Shown here one piece after another: positions 44,901-53,302 of a stretch of DNA of 64,000 nt. The notes beneath the pieces were generated by a model that worked only from the letters and a program-made list of their open reading frames with translations, was not told where the DNA came from and made no database searches. The DNA lies in assembly GCA_965226245.1 (NCBI GenBank), contig CBDDCL010000015.1:2480001-2544000 (forward strand). Reading direction: 5' to 3'. The DNA is from CBDCYS01 sp965226245 (lineage in GTDB: Bacteria > Acidobacteriota > Terriglobia > Bryobacterales > UBA6623). The translations under genes were made by a program, and so were the position numbers. Each line of letters opens with the position of its first letter. The first letter of the stretch is position 1.

Positions 44901-45910
44901 GCGCCGCTCGGCATCCCGACCATTCGGGACCGGGTGGCGCAAAGCGCTGCCAAGCTGGTGATCGAGCCGATCTTCGAGTCGGAGTTGGACCCGGAGGCTA
45001 TGGCTGCCGGCCAAAACGGAGCGCGCACGACGCCCTCCGGAGAGTCCATGAACTGCTGTGTAAAGGCTGCACCGATGTGGTCGATGCCGCTTTATCGAAG
45101 TACTTCGATACGATTCCGCACGCCGAGCTGCTGCAGTGCGTGGCGTGGCGTATTGCGGACCGGCAAGTCTTCAATGTCATCAAGAGGTGGCTGAAGACGC
45201 CGGTCGAAGAGCGGGACGAGCACGGGAAACGGCGGATGACGGGCGGCAGCAAGAGTAAGTGCGGCAGCCCGCAGGGTGGCGTGATCAGCCCTCTGCTGTC
45301 CAATCTGTACATGAACCGTTTTCTGAAGTGCTGGCGGCGGACGGGGAAGGGAAGTGAGTTCCGAGCTGTCATCGTTAACTACGCCGATGACTTCGTGATT
45401 CTCAGCCGCGGCAGCGCGGCGGAGGCGCTGAAGTTCACCGCGGCGGTGATGGAGCGGATCGGGCTGACGCTGAACCGCACGAAGACCAAGTTGGTGCAGG
45501 CCAAGCAAGAGCGGTTTGACTTTCTGGGTTACACGTTCGGGCCGCACCGTTTCAAGAAGGATGGCCATTGGTATTTGGGGGCTTCTCCGTCGAGGAAGAG
45601 CGTGGCACGGCTGAGACGGAAGGTGCATGAGGTGTTGCGTCCGGCTGAAGTGGGGCGCTGGGAGGAGGTCCGAGACCGGCTCAACCGAGTGTTGGTGGGC
45701 TGGGCGAATTACTTCTCTTATGGGACCCGGCTGATGGCGTATCGGGCGGTGGACAACCACGTGCATGAGCGAGTGCGAGGATTTTTGCGGAGGCGGAGGA
45801 AGGTGTCGTCGCGTGGCGCCCGGCAGTTTAGCGACCAGGTGGTGTTTGGCCAATTAGGCGTGGTACGCCTGCGCCGGATACACCTGGGACCGCCGCCCGC
45901 GACAGCTTGA
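44901..45910 (+). pseudogene. ltrA: Group II intron reverse transcriptase/maturase, 3' part, inactivated
   Basis: The coding sequence starts in mid-gene with PLGIPTIRDRVAQSAAKLVI 16 bases after the preceding stop, so RT domains 0 to about 2 are missing. A one-base deletion near 45000 shifts the frame (DPEA, then YGCRPKRSAHDALRRVHELL). The usual catalytic Asp before the first YFD is Ala (DAALSKYFDT), while the second motif NYADDFVIL is intact. The thumb and maturase part follow (RLNRVLVGWANYFSYGT) to 45910. Domain V of the intron RNA is found 18 bases beyond. Confidence 0.85.
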
Positions 45911-45927
45911 GGGATGAAGCCGGTCGG

Positions 45928-45963
<36 letters not shown>

Positions 45964-46062
45964 TGAGCGGGGACGGGAAACGGGACCACGACGCCCGAGG
46001 GCGTCCAGAGCACCCGCGCCCGTCCTCGACTCTACCCACTCGAGTGCTGGGCCTCGTGTCTC

Positions 46063-46282
46063 GACGTGGCGCGGGCCCCCAGGCCTGCCGCGTCGAGACT
46101 CCTCTCGACGCCTGTTTGGAACGGTTTGCGGCGGCGCCGATAGAGCAAGCGGCGCCGCTCTGATGCTTCCGGCTCGATGTACCGCGGCGAGCACAGTGTC
46201 TGTTCGATGTTGGGTACTGGGTGAGCAGCACAAGCGCCGGCATGAGTGCCGGCGCGGCAGGCCTGGGGGCCCGCGCCACGTC
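46063..46282. repeat. 30-bp perfect inverted repeat pair
   Basis: A 30-base sequence starting gacgtggcgcgggcccccag (46063-46092) is repeated exactly in inverse form at 46253-46282. The 160 bases between contain no recognised gene. It lies between the intron end and the broken PilZ gene and resembles a long REP/BIME unit. The shared core CCCCCAGGC is also seen in the hairpin array near 16807. Confidence 0.75.
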
Positions 46283-46302
46283 GCGCCTCGCCGTTCGGTG
46301 AG

Positions 46303-46531
46303 AAATGCGGGCTAAAACCTTCGGGTGGGACTCAGCGCCGCCGATCGAGACCAAGCTGCCGATGCGAAGGGGTTCGCCGGTGTTGACACGCAGACCCCAG
46401 TCGCTGTAGTCGACGAGTTCCGCGTCGATCTCACTTTGCGGCACGCCGTCTTCATAAACCCCGATCGTGAGCCGGGGCGCATCAGTAATCTGGCGGCGGC
46501 TGGATCTCCTGCGCTCTCGTGACGCACTCAT
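46303..46531 (-). pseudogene. PilZ-like protein, truncated at its 3' end
   Basis: From ATG 46531 the frame reads SASRERRRSSRRQI, PRLTIGVYEDGVPQSEIDAE, LVDYSDWGLRVNTGEPLRIG and SLVSIGG. The early arginines plus LVDYSxxGLRV and the G-V-I strand are the pattern of c-di-GMP-binding PilZ domains, though the match is modest. After about 75 residues it enters the inverted repeat region and loses family character. A normal PilZ domain needs about 100 residues. The response regulator upstream on the same strand may once have been its partner. Confidence 0.5.
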
Positions 46532-46661
46532 GGTCGCCTTCCTTATCGGCCGGAAGAACAACTTATCGAACGATACGGAGGAGCCCGCAGAGGTTCGCAC
46601 GGTGCGGACGCAAAAGTCGAGCCGAGACTTCCGCAAAGGACAGAGTGGGGAAACTCGATTG

Positions 46662-47688
46662 ATGGGGTATTTAGTTGACTCCAGTAGCCACTACATCTTG
46701 GGGGTGGGGGTGCCGGCCCTGGTGGCCTCGACCATTGTCTTATAGGGAGCAGGGTCGGCGGCGACCGCCTGCTGGAGGAGGCGATAGAAAAGTTTGCCGC
46801 GCGACCGTGAGGTCCGCCGGTTGAAGCGGAACGTGAACTCGTCCAGGTAGTAGTCCAAATACTCGTGACTGACAGCCCCCTGGTGGGTCCCCAACAGCCA
46901 GCGCTTTAGCAGAGAGGCGACACGATGGACTCTCGGCAGCAGCTTACTCGCCGATTGCCGCTTCCCGCGCAGCACGGTGACTTCATGGCGGTATCCTTTG
47001 TTCTCCAATCCCGCATAGCCTTCCCAGCCGTCGGTGTGCACGAGGCTGCCAGGTTGGATAGCTTCTTCGACAAAGGCTTCCAAGCTCGCCGCTGAGGCAT
47101 CCGCGATCCGACGGAGCCGGATGCGACCCATACCGCGCCCATCCTCCTCGGCAGCAACCGCAACTAACGCTTTGCCAACCATTTCGCGACCTCGGACGCC
47201 CTCTTCGACTCCGCCCACATACGTTTCGTCCACCTCCACCCGGCCGACCAGCCGATTGCGACCGGGGCGCACCATGGCGCGGCGGAACTTGTGCAGCCAG
47301 GTCCAGGCGGTTACATAGCTACCCAAACCCAAGACCCGCTGCAACTCCAGCGCGCTGGCCCCGCCTTTTTGCGTTGTCACCCACCAAGCCGCCCGGAACC
47401 ACAACGTCAAGGGCTTGCGGGTGTCCTGGAAAATCGTGCCCGCCGTCACCGAGGCCTGGTAACCGCAGTCGGCGCAGAGCAGCAGATTGCGTTTGCTGGC
47501 CCATGAGGACTGGATCCCACAGCGCGGGCACACGAACCCCTCCGGCCAGCGCAGCTTCAGCAGGTACTCCCGGCACGCCTCCTCGGTCGAGAATCGAGCT
47601 TCCAACTCGACGAGGTTTCGGGGGTAGTCCTCCTTCATGCCCCCAACCACAACATATTGTGGCTACTGGAGTCAACTAAATACCCCAT
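46662..47688 (-). mobile_element. Complete IS1595-family insertion with 8-bp target duplication
   Basis: Perfect 30-bp terminal repeats start atggggtatttagttgactc at 46662 and end in the inverse at 47688. They are flanked directly by CTCGATTG on both sides (46654-46661 and 47689-47696). The 8-bp duplication matches the IS1595 family rule. Length is 1027 bp with a single intact gene. The exact preservation of repeats and duplication indicates a recent insertion, into the gap between the response regulator and the PilZ gene. Confidence 0.95.
46691..47638 (-). CDS. IS1595-family transposase
   Basis: This 315-residue protein from ATG 47638 has an N-terminal zinc ribbon (FVCPRCG, then LLCADCGYQ), a helix-turn-helix segment around ALELQRVLGLGSYVTAWTWL, and the ISXO2-like DDE domain. 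The catalytic residues appear in VGRVEVDETYVGG (Asp/Glu), LVHTDGWEGYAGL (Asp), and SHEYLDYYLDEFTFRFNRR (Glu/Asn region). A GTG at 47650 would add four residues. The coding frame is intact and its last codons reach the left terminal repeat. Confidence 0.93.
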   Translation of the reverse strand: MKEDYPRNLVELEARFSTEEACREYLLKLRWPEGFVCPRCGIQSSWASKRNLLLCADCGYQASVTAGTIFQDTRKPLTLWFRAAWWVTTQKGGASALELQRVLGLGSYVTAWTWLHKFRRAMVRPGRNRLVGRVEVDETYVGGVEEGVRGREMVGKALVAVAAEEDGRGMGRIRLRRIADASAASLEAFVEEAIQPGSLVHTDGWEGYAGLENKGYRHEVTVLRGKRQSASKLLPRVHRVASLLKRWLLGTHQGAVSHEYLDYYLDEFTFRFNRRTSRSRGKLFYRLLQQAVAADPAPYKTMVEATRAGTPTPKM

Positions 47689-47763
47689 CTCGATTGATTG
47701 GCGCGAGTGACGCCGCGCATCATCGGAAGCGGCGGGTCGGGCGCGTCTCAACTCGTCTGTCGC

Positions 47764-48543
47764 TTAAGACGCCTCTTGCGCGCTTTCGGCTTCAGGCGCC
47801 GCCTGCGCGCTTTCGGCTTCAGCTGCCGCCTGCACGCTTTTGGCTTCGGGCGCCGCGAAACGGTAACCTACGCCAGCCTCGGTGAGCACGTACCGAGGTT
47901 CGGACGGTTCGGGCTCGATCTTCTTTCGGATATGCCCAACGTGAACCCGAATCGTTTGAGCATAGTCGCCCTGGTGCGTCCCCCAGACCTTCTCCATGAC
48001 CGCTCTCGGCGTGACAACCATGTTACGTTTCTGAACCAGGAAGGCAAGAATGTCGAATTCCGTTCGTGTCAAGCGGATCTCACGACCTTCCCGCCTAACG
48101 CGCCGCCACACAAAGTCAATTCGCAGCTCCCCGAACTGCAACACGGCCCTAGACGGGGATGGCTGTACGCTGCGGCGCTCCAGAGCTCGAACCCTGGCTC
48201 TTAGCTCTTTAGGCCGAAACGGCTTCGTGAGATAATCGTCAGCTCCTAAGTCAAGGGCCTCGACGACAACGTCTTCCTCGTCGTGTCCAGAGAGGATGAG
48301 AATCGGACCTTCGAACCAGGTTCTCAGACGCCGGCATAGTTCCAGCCCCGAAACGGCCGGAAGCGAAAGATCCATCACAACGACATCTGGGGCTCGCTCA
48401 GCCGCGGCTGCTAGAGCCTGTTCGCCGTCTCGAGCGAGCACAACGGCATAATGGTCGCTCTCGAACACCGCCCGAATGACGCGAAGCACCGCCTCATCGT
48501 CGTCTACGACCAGAACCCTCGTGGATTTCACTCGCGCAGACAT
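47764..48543 (-). CDS. OmpR/KdpE-type response regulator
   Basis: This 259-residue protein has a receiver domain (Asp15, Asp16, phosphoacceptor Asp58 in VVVMDLSLP, Ser85, Lys107 in DDYLTKPFRP). A winged-helix DNA-binding domain follows (about 130-232) with LTRTEFDILAFLVQKRNMVV, HQGDYAQTIRVHVGHIRKKI and LTEAGVGYRF, close to KdpE. The last 27 residues are an Ala/Glu/Ser/Gln tail built from three imperfect 27-bp DNA repeats (AEAESAQAAPEAESAQ). No histidine kinase is next to it. The IS1595 lies 75 bases downstream of the stop. Confidence 0.92.
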   Translation of the reverse strand: MSARVKSTRVLVVDDDEAVLRVIRAVFESDHYAVVLARDGEQALAAAAERAPDVVVMDLSLPAVSGLELCRRLRTWFEGPILILSGHDEEDVVVEALDLGADDYLTKPFRPKELRARVRALERRSVQPSPSRAVLQFGELRIDFVWRRVRREGREIRLTRTEFDILAFLVQKRNMVVTPRAVMEKVWGTHQGDYAQTIRVHVGHIRKKIEPEPSEPRYVLTEAGVGYRFAAPEAKSVQAAAEAESAQAAPEAESAQEAS

Positions 48544-48800
48544 GGCAGTTTCCGGGAAAGCGGGCCAATACTACTGATTCAACATACCATAAGCCGGCGT
48601 CAAGGTAGTCATTCTTGTCCAAATTAAAATTTCTTCACGGTTATTTGGACAGCAAACGCCCAGGTGGGTACGGACAGGTAGCCGACTGAGTAGCTCCGCA
48701 ATTTGGACAGCATCAGCCAGTTGGGGAGACCTAGTTTGGGCGGGGAGTGGACTCATATTGAAAACTAAAGACTTAACCTGTCCAACAGAGTGCAAGCTGG
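48544..48800. other. Intergenic region, no gene recognised
   Basis: This AT-richer stretch contains aatttggacag repeats (about 48652, 48702, and an inverse form near 48615) but no coding sequence I can support. The response regulator promoter must lie here. Confidence 0.4.
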
Positions 48801-49760
48801 TTAATCGAGGTACTTGCGCAAGTCTGAGTGAAGCAGCGAGTCGATTTCAGGACGGGATAGATCCTCCGCGGTCACGACCGTCGCCGGCGAGTCAATTCTT
48901 TTTTCAGGCGTCCGGCCATTGAGTTTCGCGAGTACCGTTTTCACGGCCTCATAGCCGATATGGAAGGGATCTTGGACCACCAGAGCGTGGACGACTCCAG
49001 CCTTGAGATCTTTTTCGATGGAGTCGGAAAAGTCAAACCCGACGAACTTGATCTTTCCTTCCTGGCCGCGGCTCTTCAGCGCTTGAGCGACTCCGACTGT
49101 CGCCGGCTCGGCCGAGCCGAACATGCCATCCAGATCTGGATGCGCCGTCAGCATATTTTCGGCAACGGCAAGTGCTTTGGCCCTGTCCGACATGCAGTAC
49201 TGCTCAGCCACAATCTGGATATCGGGAAATTCTTTGCTTAGGGTGTCTTCGAACCCCCTTTCGCGCTGAGTAGTCGAAGCGCTGCCCGGAATCATTTTCA
49301 CTACGGCGATTTTGCCTTGGGAGCCGAGGATCTCGGCAAGCTTCCTGGCGGCCAGCCCGCCGGCTTCATAGTTATTGGTAGCGACGAAAGACACATAGTC
49401 TTCCGTGTTGATTCCGGAATCAAAGATCGTCAGGGGAATGCCCTCGCGCGCGGCGCGCTCGACAACGGCAACCAAAGCCGTAGCTTCGGTTGGAGCGATG
49501 ACGATTCCGTCGACACGGGCGTTGATCATGGAATCAACGATTTCAATCTGGCGCGAGAAATCTGTCTCTTGCGACGGACCTTTCCACTCAATATCGACAT
49601 CAGCTTCACGCCCGGCGGCAACAGCGCCGGCATGAACGCTTTGCCAGAAAACATGGGCAACCGCTTTCGGCACGACACCGATTCGAGTGCGGTCCGAACG
49701 GTTACAGGCCGCGAAAAGAACTCCCGTCAGAATGACTAACGCGCAAACAAGACGCCGCAT
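48801..49760 (-). CDS. Sugar ABC transporter substrate-binding lipoprotein (RbsB/Peripla_BP_4 type)
   Basis: This 319-residue periplasmic binding protein has a lipoprotein signal (LVILTGVLFAAC, Cys19). The type I fold shows TRIGVVPKAVAHVFWQSVHA, the domain-linking DGIVIAPTEATALVAVVERA, GIPLTIFDSGINTEDYVSFV, and KIKFVGFDFSDSIEKDLKAG with LVVQDPFHIGYEAVKTVL. These are typical for ribose- or inositol-type uptake systems. No permease or ATPase is adjacent, so it must join a transporter coded elsewhere or serve a sensor. The ligand cannot be told. Confidence 0.92.
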   Translation of the reverse strand: MRRLVCALVILTGVLFAACNRSDRTRIGVVPKAVAHVFWQSVHAGAVAAGREADVDIEWKGPSQETDFSRQIEIVDSMINARVDGIVIAPTEATALVAVVERAAREGIPLTIFDSGINTEDYVSFVATNNYEAGGLAARKLAEILGSQGKIAVVKMIPGSASTTQRERGFEDTLSKEFPDIQIVAEQYCMSDRAKALAVAENMLTAHPDLDGMFGSAEPATVGVAQALKSRGQEGKIKFVGFDFSDSIEKDLKAGVVHALVVQDPFHIGYEAVKTVLAKLNGRTPEKRIDSPATVVTAEDLSRPEIDSLLHSDLRKYLD

Positions 49761-50051
49761 GTTAATTTTTCAACCCTCCTGTCGTCGGCCCGGCTCGGCC
49801 GTGTTGCGGTTGAGTTGGCCGCCCGCACAGAGACAAGTCTGGGAGTTGCGGGCCGGCTGCCCCTGTAACCCGATTCTATAACTCCCCGACCGCCCCGCGC
49901 ATCCGGCCGGTGCCGCGGGCTAACAGGAAGATCAGGAAATCGTTGTTCCACAACAATTTTCGCGAACATCGAGAGCACTTGCGTGGTGAGAAGCCGGCGG
50001 CGTCTCGGAAGCAGGGCTGGAACGCAAACGTCGAGCGGGCTGCCGGCGCCT
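49761..50051. other. Intergenic region, no gene recognised
   Basis: About 290 bases lie between the binding protein and the vapC stop. Open frames here lack protein features and I saw no clear repeat. Confidence 0.4.
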
Positions 50052-50444
50052 CTACCGCGCGGCCTTGAACCCTGCCATCGCAAAATGTTGGTCAAAAGTG
50101 AGAACCTCGCGGATCGAGTAGCTGTTCATAAGAGCAAAACTCGTGCAGTCGATCGCGTTGGCCCCGTATGCGCCCCAGCGGGCAAAACCATCCCAGGCTT
50201 TCGCCTGCACGGCTGGATCTGGGTAAAGGATCGTTAGCCGTTCGTTCCGCCGTGTTTCCCGAAGGAATAACAATGCCTCTGAGAAGTATCCGCGAGATTG
50301 CAGCAGACTGATCGTCTCGTTAACGATGAGCGACGAGGTGAACAGCAACATCTCAGGGTGAATCGTGTTGACGGCCCGCTCATGCCATTGGTCACGCTTC
50401 ATGGCTATCGCCACGAAGAAGCTGGTGTCAACGAAGGCCCTCAT
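50052..50444 (-). CDS. vapC: PIN-domain toxin, VapC family
   Basis: This 130-residue PIN-domain protein is predicted to be an RNase that cuts tRNA or other RNA when its antitoxin is lost. The four acidic residues of the active site are present: Asp6 in AFVDTSFF, Glu43 in SLIVNETISLL, Asp99 in NAIDCTSFALM, and Asp118 in LTFDQHF. Its start overlaps the stop of the antitoxin gene by four bases, the usual TA arrangement. Confidence 0.92.
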   Translation of the reverse strand: MRAFVDTSFFVAIAMKRDQWHERAVNTIHPEMLLFTSSLIVNETISLLQSRGYFSEALLFLRETRRNERLTILYPDPAVQAKAWDGFARWGAYGANAIDCTSFALMNSYSIREVLTFDQHFAMAGFKAAR

Positions 50445-50668
50445 CGATAGAGGATCTCATCAACCCGAGAGGACAGGTCCGTCTCCGCGCCATCGACGAT
50501 CCCAGTGATTGAAGCAAGAGGGTCTCTGTGGGAAACGGCGGCGACTCGCAGTCGCTCCCGCATCGTTTGCCGAATGAACTCCGCCAGCGGAACGCCCTGT
50601 CTCGCCGCCTCCTGTTTCAACTCGGCTGCCAAATCTTCCGGCAACGTGATCTGAAACTTCTGACTCAT
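50441..50668 (-). CDS. vapB: Ribbon-helix-helix antitoxin (VapB/CopG type)
   Basis: This 75-residue protein begins SQKFQITLPEDLAAELKQEA, the beta-strand and first helix of a ribbon-helix-helix DNA-binding dimer, and continues GVPLAEFIRQTMRERL. The C-terminal part (ITGIVDGAETDLSSRVDEIL) would bind and neutralise the toxin. It precedes vapC with a 4-base overlap. An inverted repeat just upstream is a good candidate operator for autorepression. Confidence 0.88.
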   Translation of the reverse strand: MSQKFQITLPEDLAAELKQEAARQGVPLAEFIRQTMRERLRVAAVSHRDPLASITGIVDGAETDLSSRVDEILYR

Positions 50669-50672
50669 GACA

Positions 50673-50692
50673 TCATTATACCCCTATAATGA
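50673..50692 (-). promoter_or_regulatory. Putative vapBC operator and -10 box
   Basis: TCATTATA-cccc-TATAATGA is a perfect 8-bp inverted repeat five bases before the antitoxin start. On the minus strand TATAAT (50680-50675) would be the -10 hexamer, giving an almost leaderless mRNA. RHH antitoxins usually bind such palindromes over their own promoter. No clear -35 is visible. Confidence 0.55.
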
Positions 50693-50747
50693 CCCAGCGG
50701 TAATCCCTTCTTATCAATGCGTTTCTGGAGCTGCTGGAGCACGAGGC

Positions 50748-50830
50748 CTACATCTTGATAAAGAGCTTGCGGCGGTAGAGCCAGTAGCAGAGCAGCCACA
50801 TTGCCGTGAAAATCGTTGTGGCTTGCGCCA
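50748..50830 (-). pseudogene. Possible C-terminal scrap of a DUF5009/HGSNAT-type acyltransferase
   Basis: On the minus strand one frame ends MWLLCYWLYRRKLFIKM and a TAG at 50750-50748. This resembles the last helix of DUF5009-type membrane acyltransferases, which often ends WLLLYWMYRRKIF. The upstream part is lost at a short palindrome (gcttgcgc...gcgcaagc, near 50825). The match is short and tentative. Confidence 0.35.
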
Positions 50831-50899
50831 CGGCGCAAGCCGGGACTTAGCCTGTCATCGCCTGCATCGAGACCTCTAAGGAAAGTGCTAGCCCCGTAC

Positions 50900-52048
50900 C
50901 TACCCCAAGATGGAACTCCGTTTCTTCCACCAGTTCAGAACGCGTTCAAACAGGGTGGGCGGCTGCTCTATCTTTTTCACTTTGCGAGTAAGGCGAATCG
51001 GAGCAGCCGGAGGGGGGGCCGGCTCTTCAGCGACCCGATAAATGCGGTACTTGATCAGAACATAGGTGCGGCTGGCGCGCTTGCCCTTCCTCTCGACAGT
51101 GATCGAGAAACCCGGCCCGGCGCCGCGTTTGGTCACTAGTTTCGGATGAAATACCACGGGCAGATACCCGCTGAGACCGCGCTCAATTCCAATCGTTTGG
51201 TAGACACCCCGCCTTCGGCTCCACATGAAGACCCGATACAAATCGAAATCGTGCTGCTGTTTGCTTCGCCCGACCTGCGTCCATAGCCAAGTCTTCTTCG
51301 GGTTGCCCGAGCGGTCTTCCACCTCGCCCAGCGGAAAGTAGGAGATGACCCGGCGCCGTTCGGCATACTGTTTTACCTCGTCGGGTATGCCGGAATAGAC
51401 GCCCGTTGTCAGAACCCAGCCGGGCTGGCCGTTCGACAGCCGCACCAGATACCAATCGTCGAGACCGGTTGGAGACGGAGGCGGCTTTCCAGGCTCCGGC
51501 GCGTTCGGCAGGCGCTGGCTGACTTGGTGGCGAAGCAGTTGCGCGCCTTCTTCCTCCTGAAGCTGATAGATGGTCGGCGACCAGCGCTGCGGTTCGAGAT
51601 GAACGTTGAGGGTTTGCAGAGCATGAACCCTGCCCTGCTCGGGATCCGCGGCCGTTTGATCACTCAGTTGCTGCATCAGGTCGCGTATATCCGGGGTGAT
51701 TAACTTCGAGTCCTGCGTCCAGCCCTCGACGCCGCTTGTGGTGCGAACCTTCACGAAACGACGGCGGCGGGCGGCGATCTCGACGCGAGTGCCGAGCTTC
51801 AAGGTCGCCACCACCGGAGAATTCGGCAGCAGCTCTTTGCTGATCTCCACTGTGTTGCGGGCGATGAAGGCTTCAGGCAGAGGCGGCGGTTCGGATTCGG
51901 GCGCACAGCCCGTTAGCAGAACGGAGAGCGGGAGGAGGAAACCGAAAATCCGCGGCAGGAGGCGGAAACGGCCACGGGATAGCCGGCAGGCCCATGGTTG
52001 ATGGAGCGATGTTGGGTCGTATGATGAGAACAGTCGGCCGTGCTTCAT
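50900..52048 (-). CDS. Lipoprotein with SH3-like domain
   Basis: This protein of about 382 residues has a lipobox (LLPLSVLLTGC) following a long basic stretch; the true start may be closer to the lipobox than ATG 52048. The segment FIARNTVEISKELLPNSPVV and FVKVRTTSGVEGWTQDSKL form a bacterial SH3 domain. A second part with LNVHLEPQRWSPTIYQL and WYLVRLSNGQPGWVLTTG looks like another SH3-type unit, and the C-terminal 150 residues are beta-rich with a basic tail. SH3b domains often bind cell-wall peptides; the specific role is unknown. Confidence 0.8.
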   Translation of the reverse strand: MKHGRLFSSYDPTSLHQPWACRLSRGRFRLLPRIFGFLLPLSVLLTGCAPESEPPPLPEAFIARNTVEISKELLPNSPVVATLKLGTRVEIAARRRRFVKVRTTSGVEGWTQDSKLITPDIRDLMQQLSDQTAADPEQGRVHALQTLNVHLEPQRWSPTIYQLQEEEGAQLLRHQVSQRLPNAPEPGKPPPSPTGLDDWYLVRLSNGQPGWVLTTGVYSGIPDEVKQYAERRRVISYFPLGEVEDRSGNPKKTWLWTQVGRSKQQHDFDLYRVFMWSRRRGVYQTIGIERGLSGYLPVVFHPKLVTKRGAGPGFSITVERKGKRASRTYVLIKYRIYRVAEEPAPPPAAPIRLTRKVKKIEQPPTLFERVLNWWKKRSSILG

Positions 52049-52297
52049 CGATCCCAGTTGCCGCGTGACCACTCGCCGCTGGCTGTTCAGTGTGGGGACT
52101 GTCATCAGCCCATTTCCCCGGAGCCGGGCTCCCTAGAGAAGGAAGCGCACAACGAGGACTCTCCTTCTCAAGACTACTACTGCCCGATATGTTCTCGCGC
52201 GGTTTCAGAACCGTTCGCCTGTCCGAGCTGCACCTCGATGATCTGCCGCCGCTGTGGAACGCCTCTGGAACTGGCCGACGAACTAGGCATCGGTTGA
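52040..52297 (+). CDS. Small double zinc-ribbon protein
   Basis: This 85-residue protein has three or four zinc-ligand pairs: CGDCHQPIS, YYCPICSRAVSEPFACPSC, and ICRRCGTPLELADELGIG at the end. I recall similar short proteins ending ICRRCGTPLE...DELGIG in Acidobacteria, so I consider it real despite a weak GTG start at 52040 (a TTG at 52058 is also possible). It overlaps the start region of the divergent lipoprotein gene. The function is unknown; it may bind protein or nucleic acid. Confidence 0.65.
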   Translation: MLHRSQLPRDHSPLAVQCGDCHQPISPEPGSLEKEAHNEDSPSQDYYCPICSRAVSEPFACPSCTSMICRRCGTPLELADELGIG

Positions 52298-52377
52298 CGC
52301 GTCGCGTCTGGGCGCGTGCGGCACGTCAAGCCGTTCTAAACTCGGCTGGGCGCCAACGCGTCGCTCCCCCGCAGCCC

Positions 52378-53262
52378 TCACAGCACGACGATCGGGTGAT
52401 AGAGCAGCGCCAGCCTGGCTTCCGCGATCGCCAGCAGGCGTCCGTCGGGGGCAATCGCCTTGACCAGCTTGGAGCCCTGCCGATTGCCGAAAGCGGACAC
52501 CCGAAAGTCTCTCCCGTGGGCGATTCGCCCAGCGGTTATGTCGTCCACGCGCTCGGACGGTATTTCTGGAAGCAGTGATTCAGCGCGCAGGAATGCATCT
52601 TCGAGATTCCCCTGACCGCGTCGGCCTTCCAGTTCTTCCAGCGTGTGAGCGTTTTCAACCGTAAACTCCCCCATGGCGGTGCGGCGGAGGCTTTCGACAT
52701 GGGCGCCGACAGCGAGTTTCTGTCCGAGTTCATGCGCCAGCGAGCGCATGTAGGTTCCGGTGGAGCAACGCAGGCGCACCTCCGCGCGGTCACCTCGGAC
52801 TCCGAGCAGCTCGAATTCGTAGACGTGTATCTCGACTGGCTCCAGACGCACGGGCTTGTTCTTGCGTGTTAGTTTGTAGGCCGGAACGCCGCCGATTTTC
52901 TTGGCGGAGATAGGCGGCGGCGTCTGCATCAGCTTTCCGGTGAAGTGAGGTAACAGGTCTTCGAGTTCTTCCTGGCGGAGAGTAATCTGCCGGGCCTCGG
53001 AAGTCGCTTCGCCGTCGGCGTCGTATGAATCGGTGGAAAAACCGAAACGGATCACTGCCTCGTAGGTCCGCTCGTGATGCGAGAAGAACCGAGCCAGCCG
53101 GGTGGCGCGGCCCACGATCATCGGCAGAACACCGGTACCCAGGGGGTCGAGCGTGCCCAGGTGGCCGATCCGTTTGATGCCGGTCAGGCGACGCAACTTT
53201 TGAACCGCGCCGTGGGAGGAAATGCCCGCGGGCTTGTCGAAAATCAAAACACCGTCCATCAA
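52378..53262 (-). CDS. truB: tRNA pseudouridine-55 synthase
   Basis: This 294-residue enzyme makes pseudouridine 55 in the T-loop of tRNAs. It begins MDGVLIFDKPAGISSHGAVQ and has the catalytic Asp39 in HLGTLDPLGTGVLPMIVG. Further family blocks are TYEAVIRFGFSTDSYDADGE, PPPISAKKIGGVPAYKL and STGTYMRSLAHELG. A C-terminal PUA-like part extends to the end. It is of normal length. The 41-base gap separates it from the MobB-like gene on the same strand. Confidence 0.95.
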   Translation of the reverse strand: MMDGVLIFDKPAGISSHGAVQKLRRLTGIKRIGHLGTLDPLGTGVLPMIVGRATRLARFFSHHERTYEAVIRFGFSTDSYDADGEATSEARQITLRQEELEDLLPHFTGKLMQTPPPISAKKIGGVPAYKLTRKNKPVRLEPVEIHVYEFELLGVRGDRAEVRLRCSTGTYMRSLAHELGQKLAVGAHVESLRRTAMGEFTVENAHTLEELEGRRGQGNLEDAFLRAESLLPEIPSERVDDITAGRIAHGRDFRVSAFGNRQGSKLVKAIAPDGRLLAIAEARLALLYHPIVVL

Positions 53263-53302
53263 TGGCTATTCTACCGGTTGAATGGAATCGCGCCTGGTCA
53301 AA

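Noticed and set aside
44901..45910. Functional reverse transcriptase (retron or DGR-like)
   Set aside because: The maturase-type thumb, the domain V behind it, the missing N-terminus and the lost catalytic Asp identify a dead group II intron.
48544..48800. Small RNA or MITE from the aatttggacag repeats
   Set aside because: The repeats are short and irregular and do not form a convincing stem.
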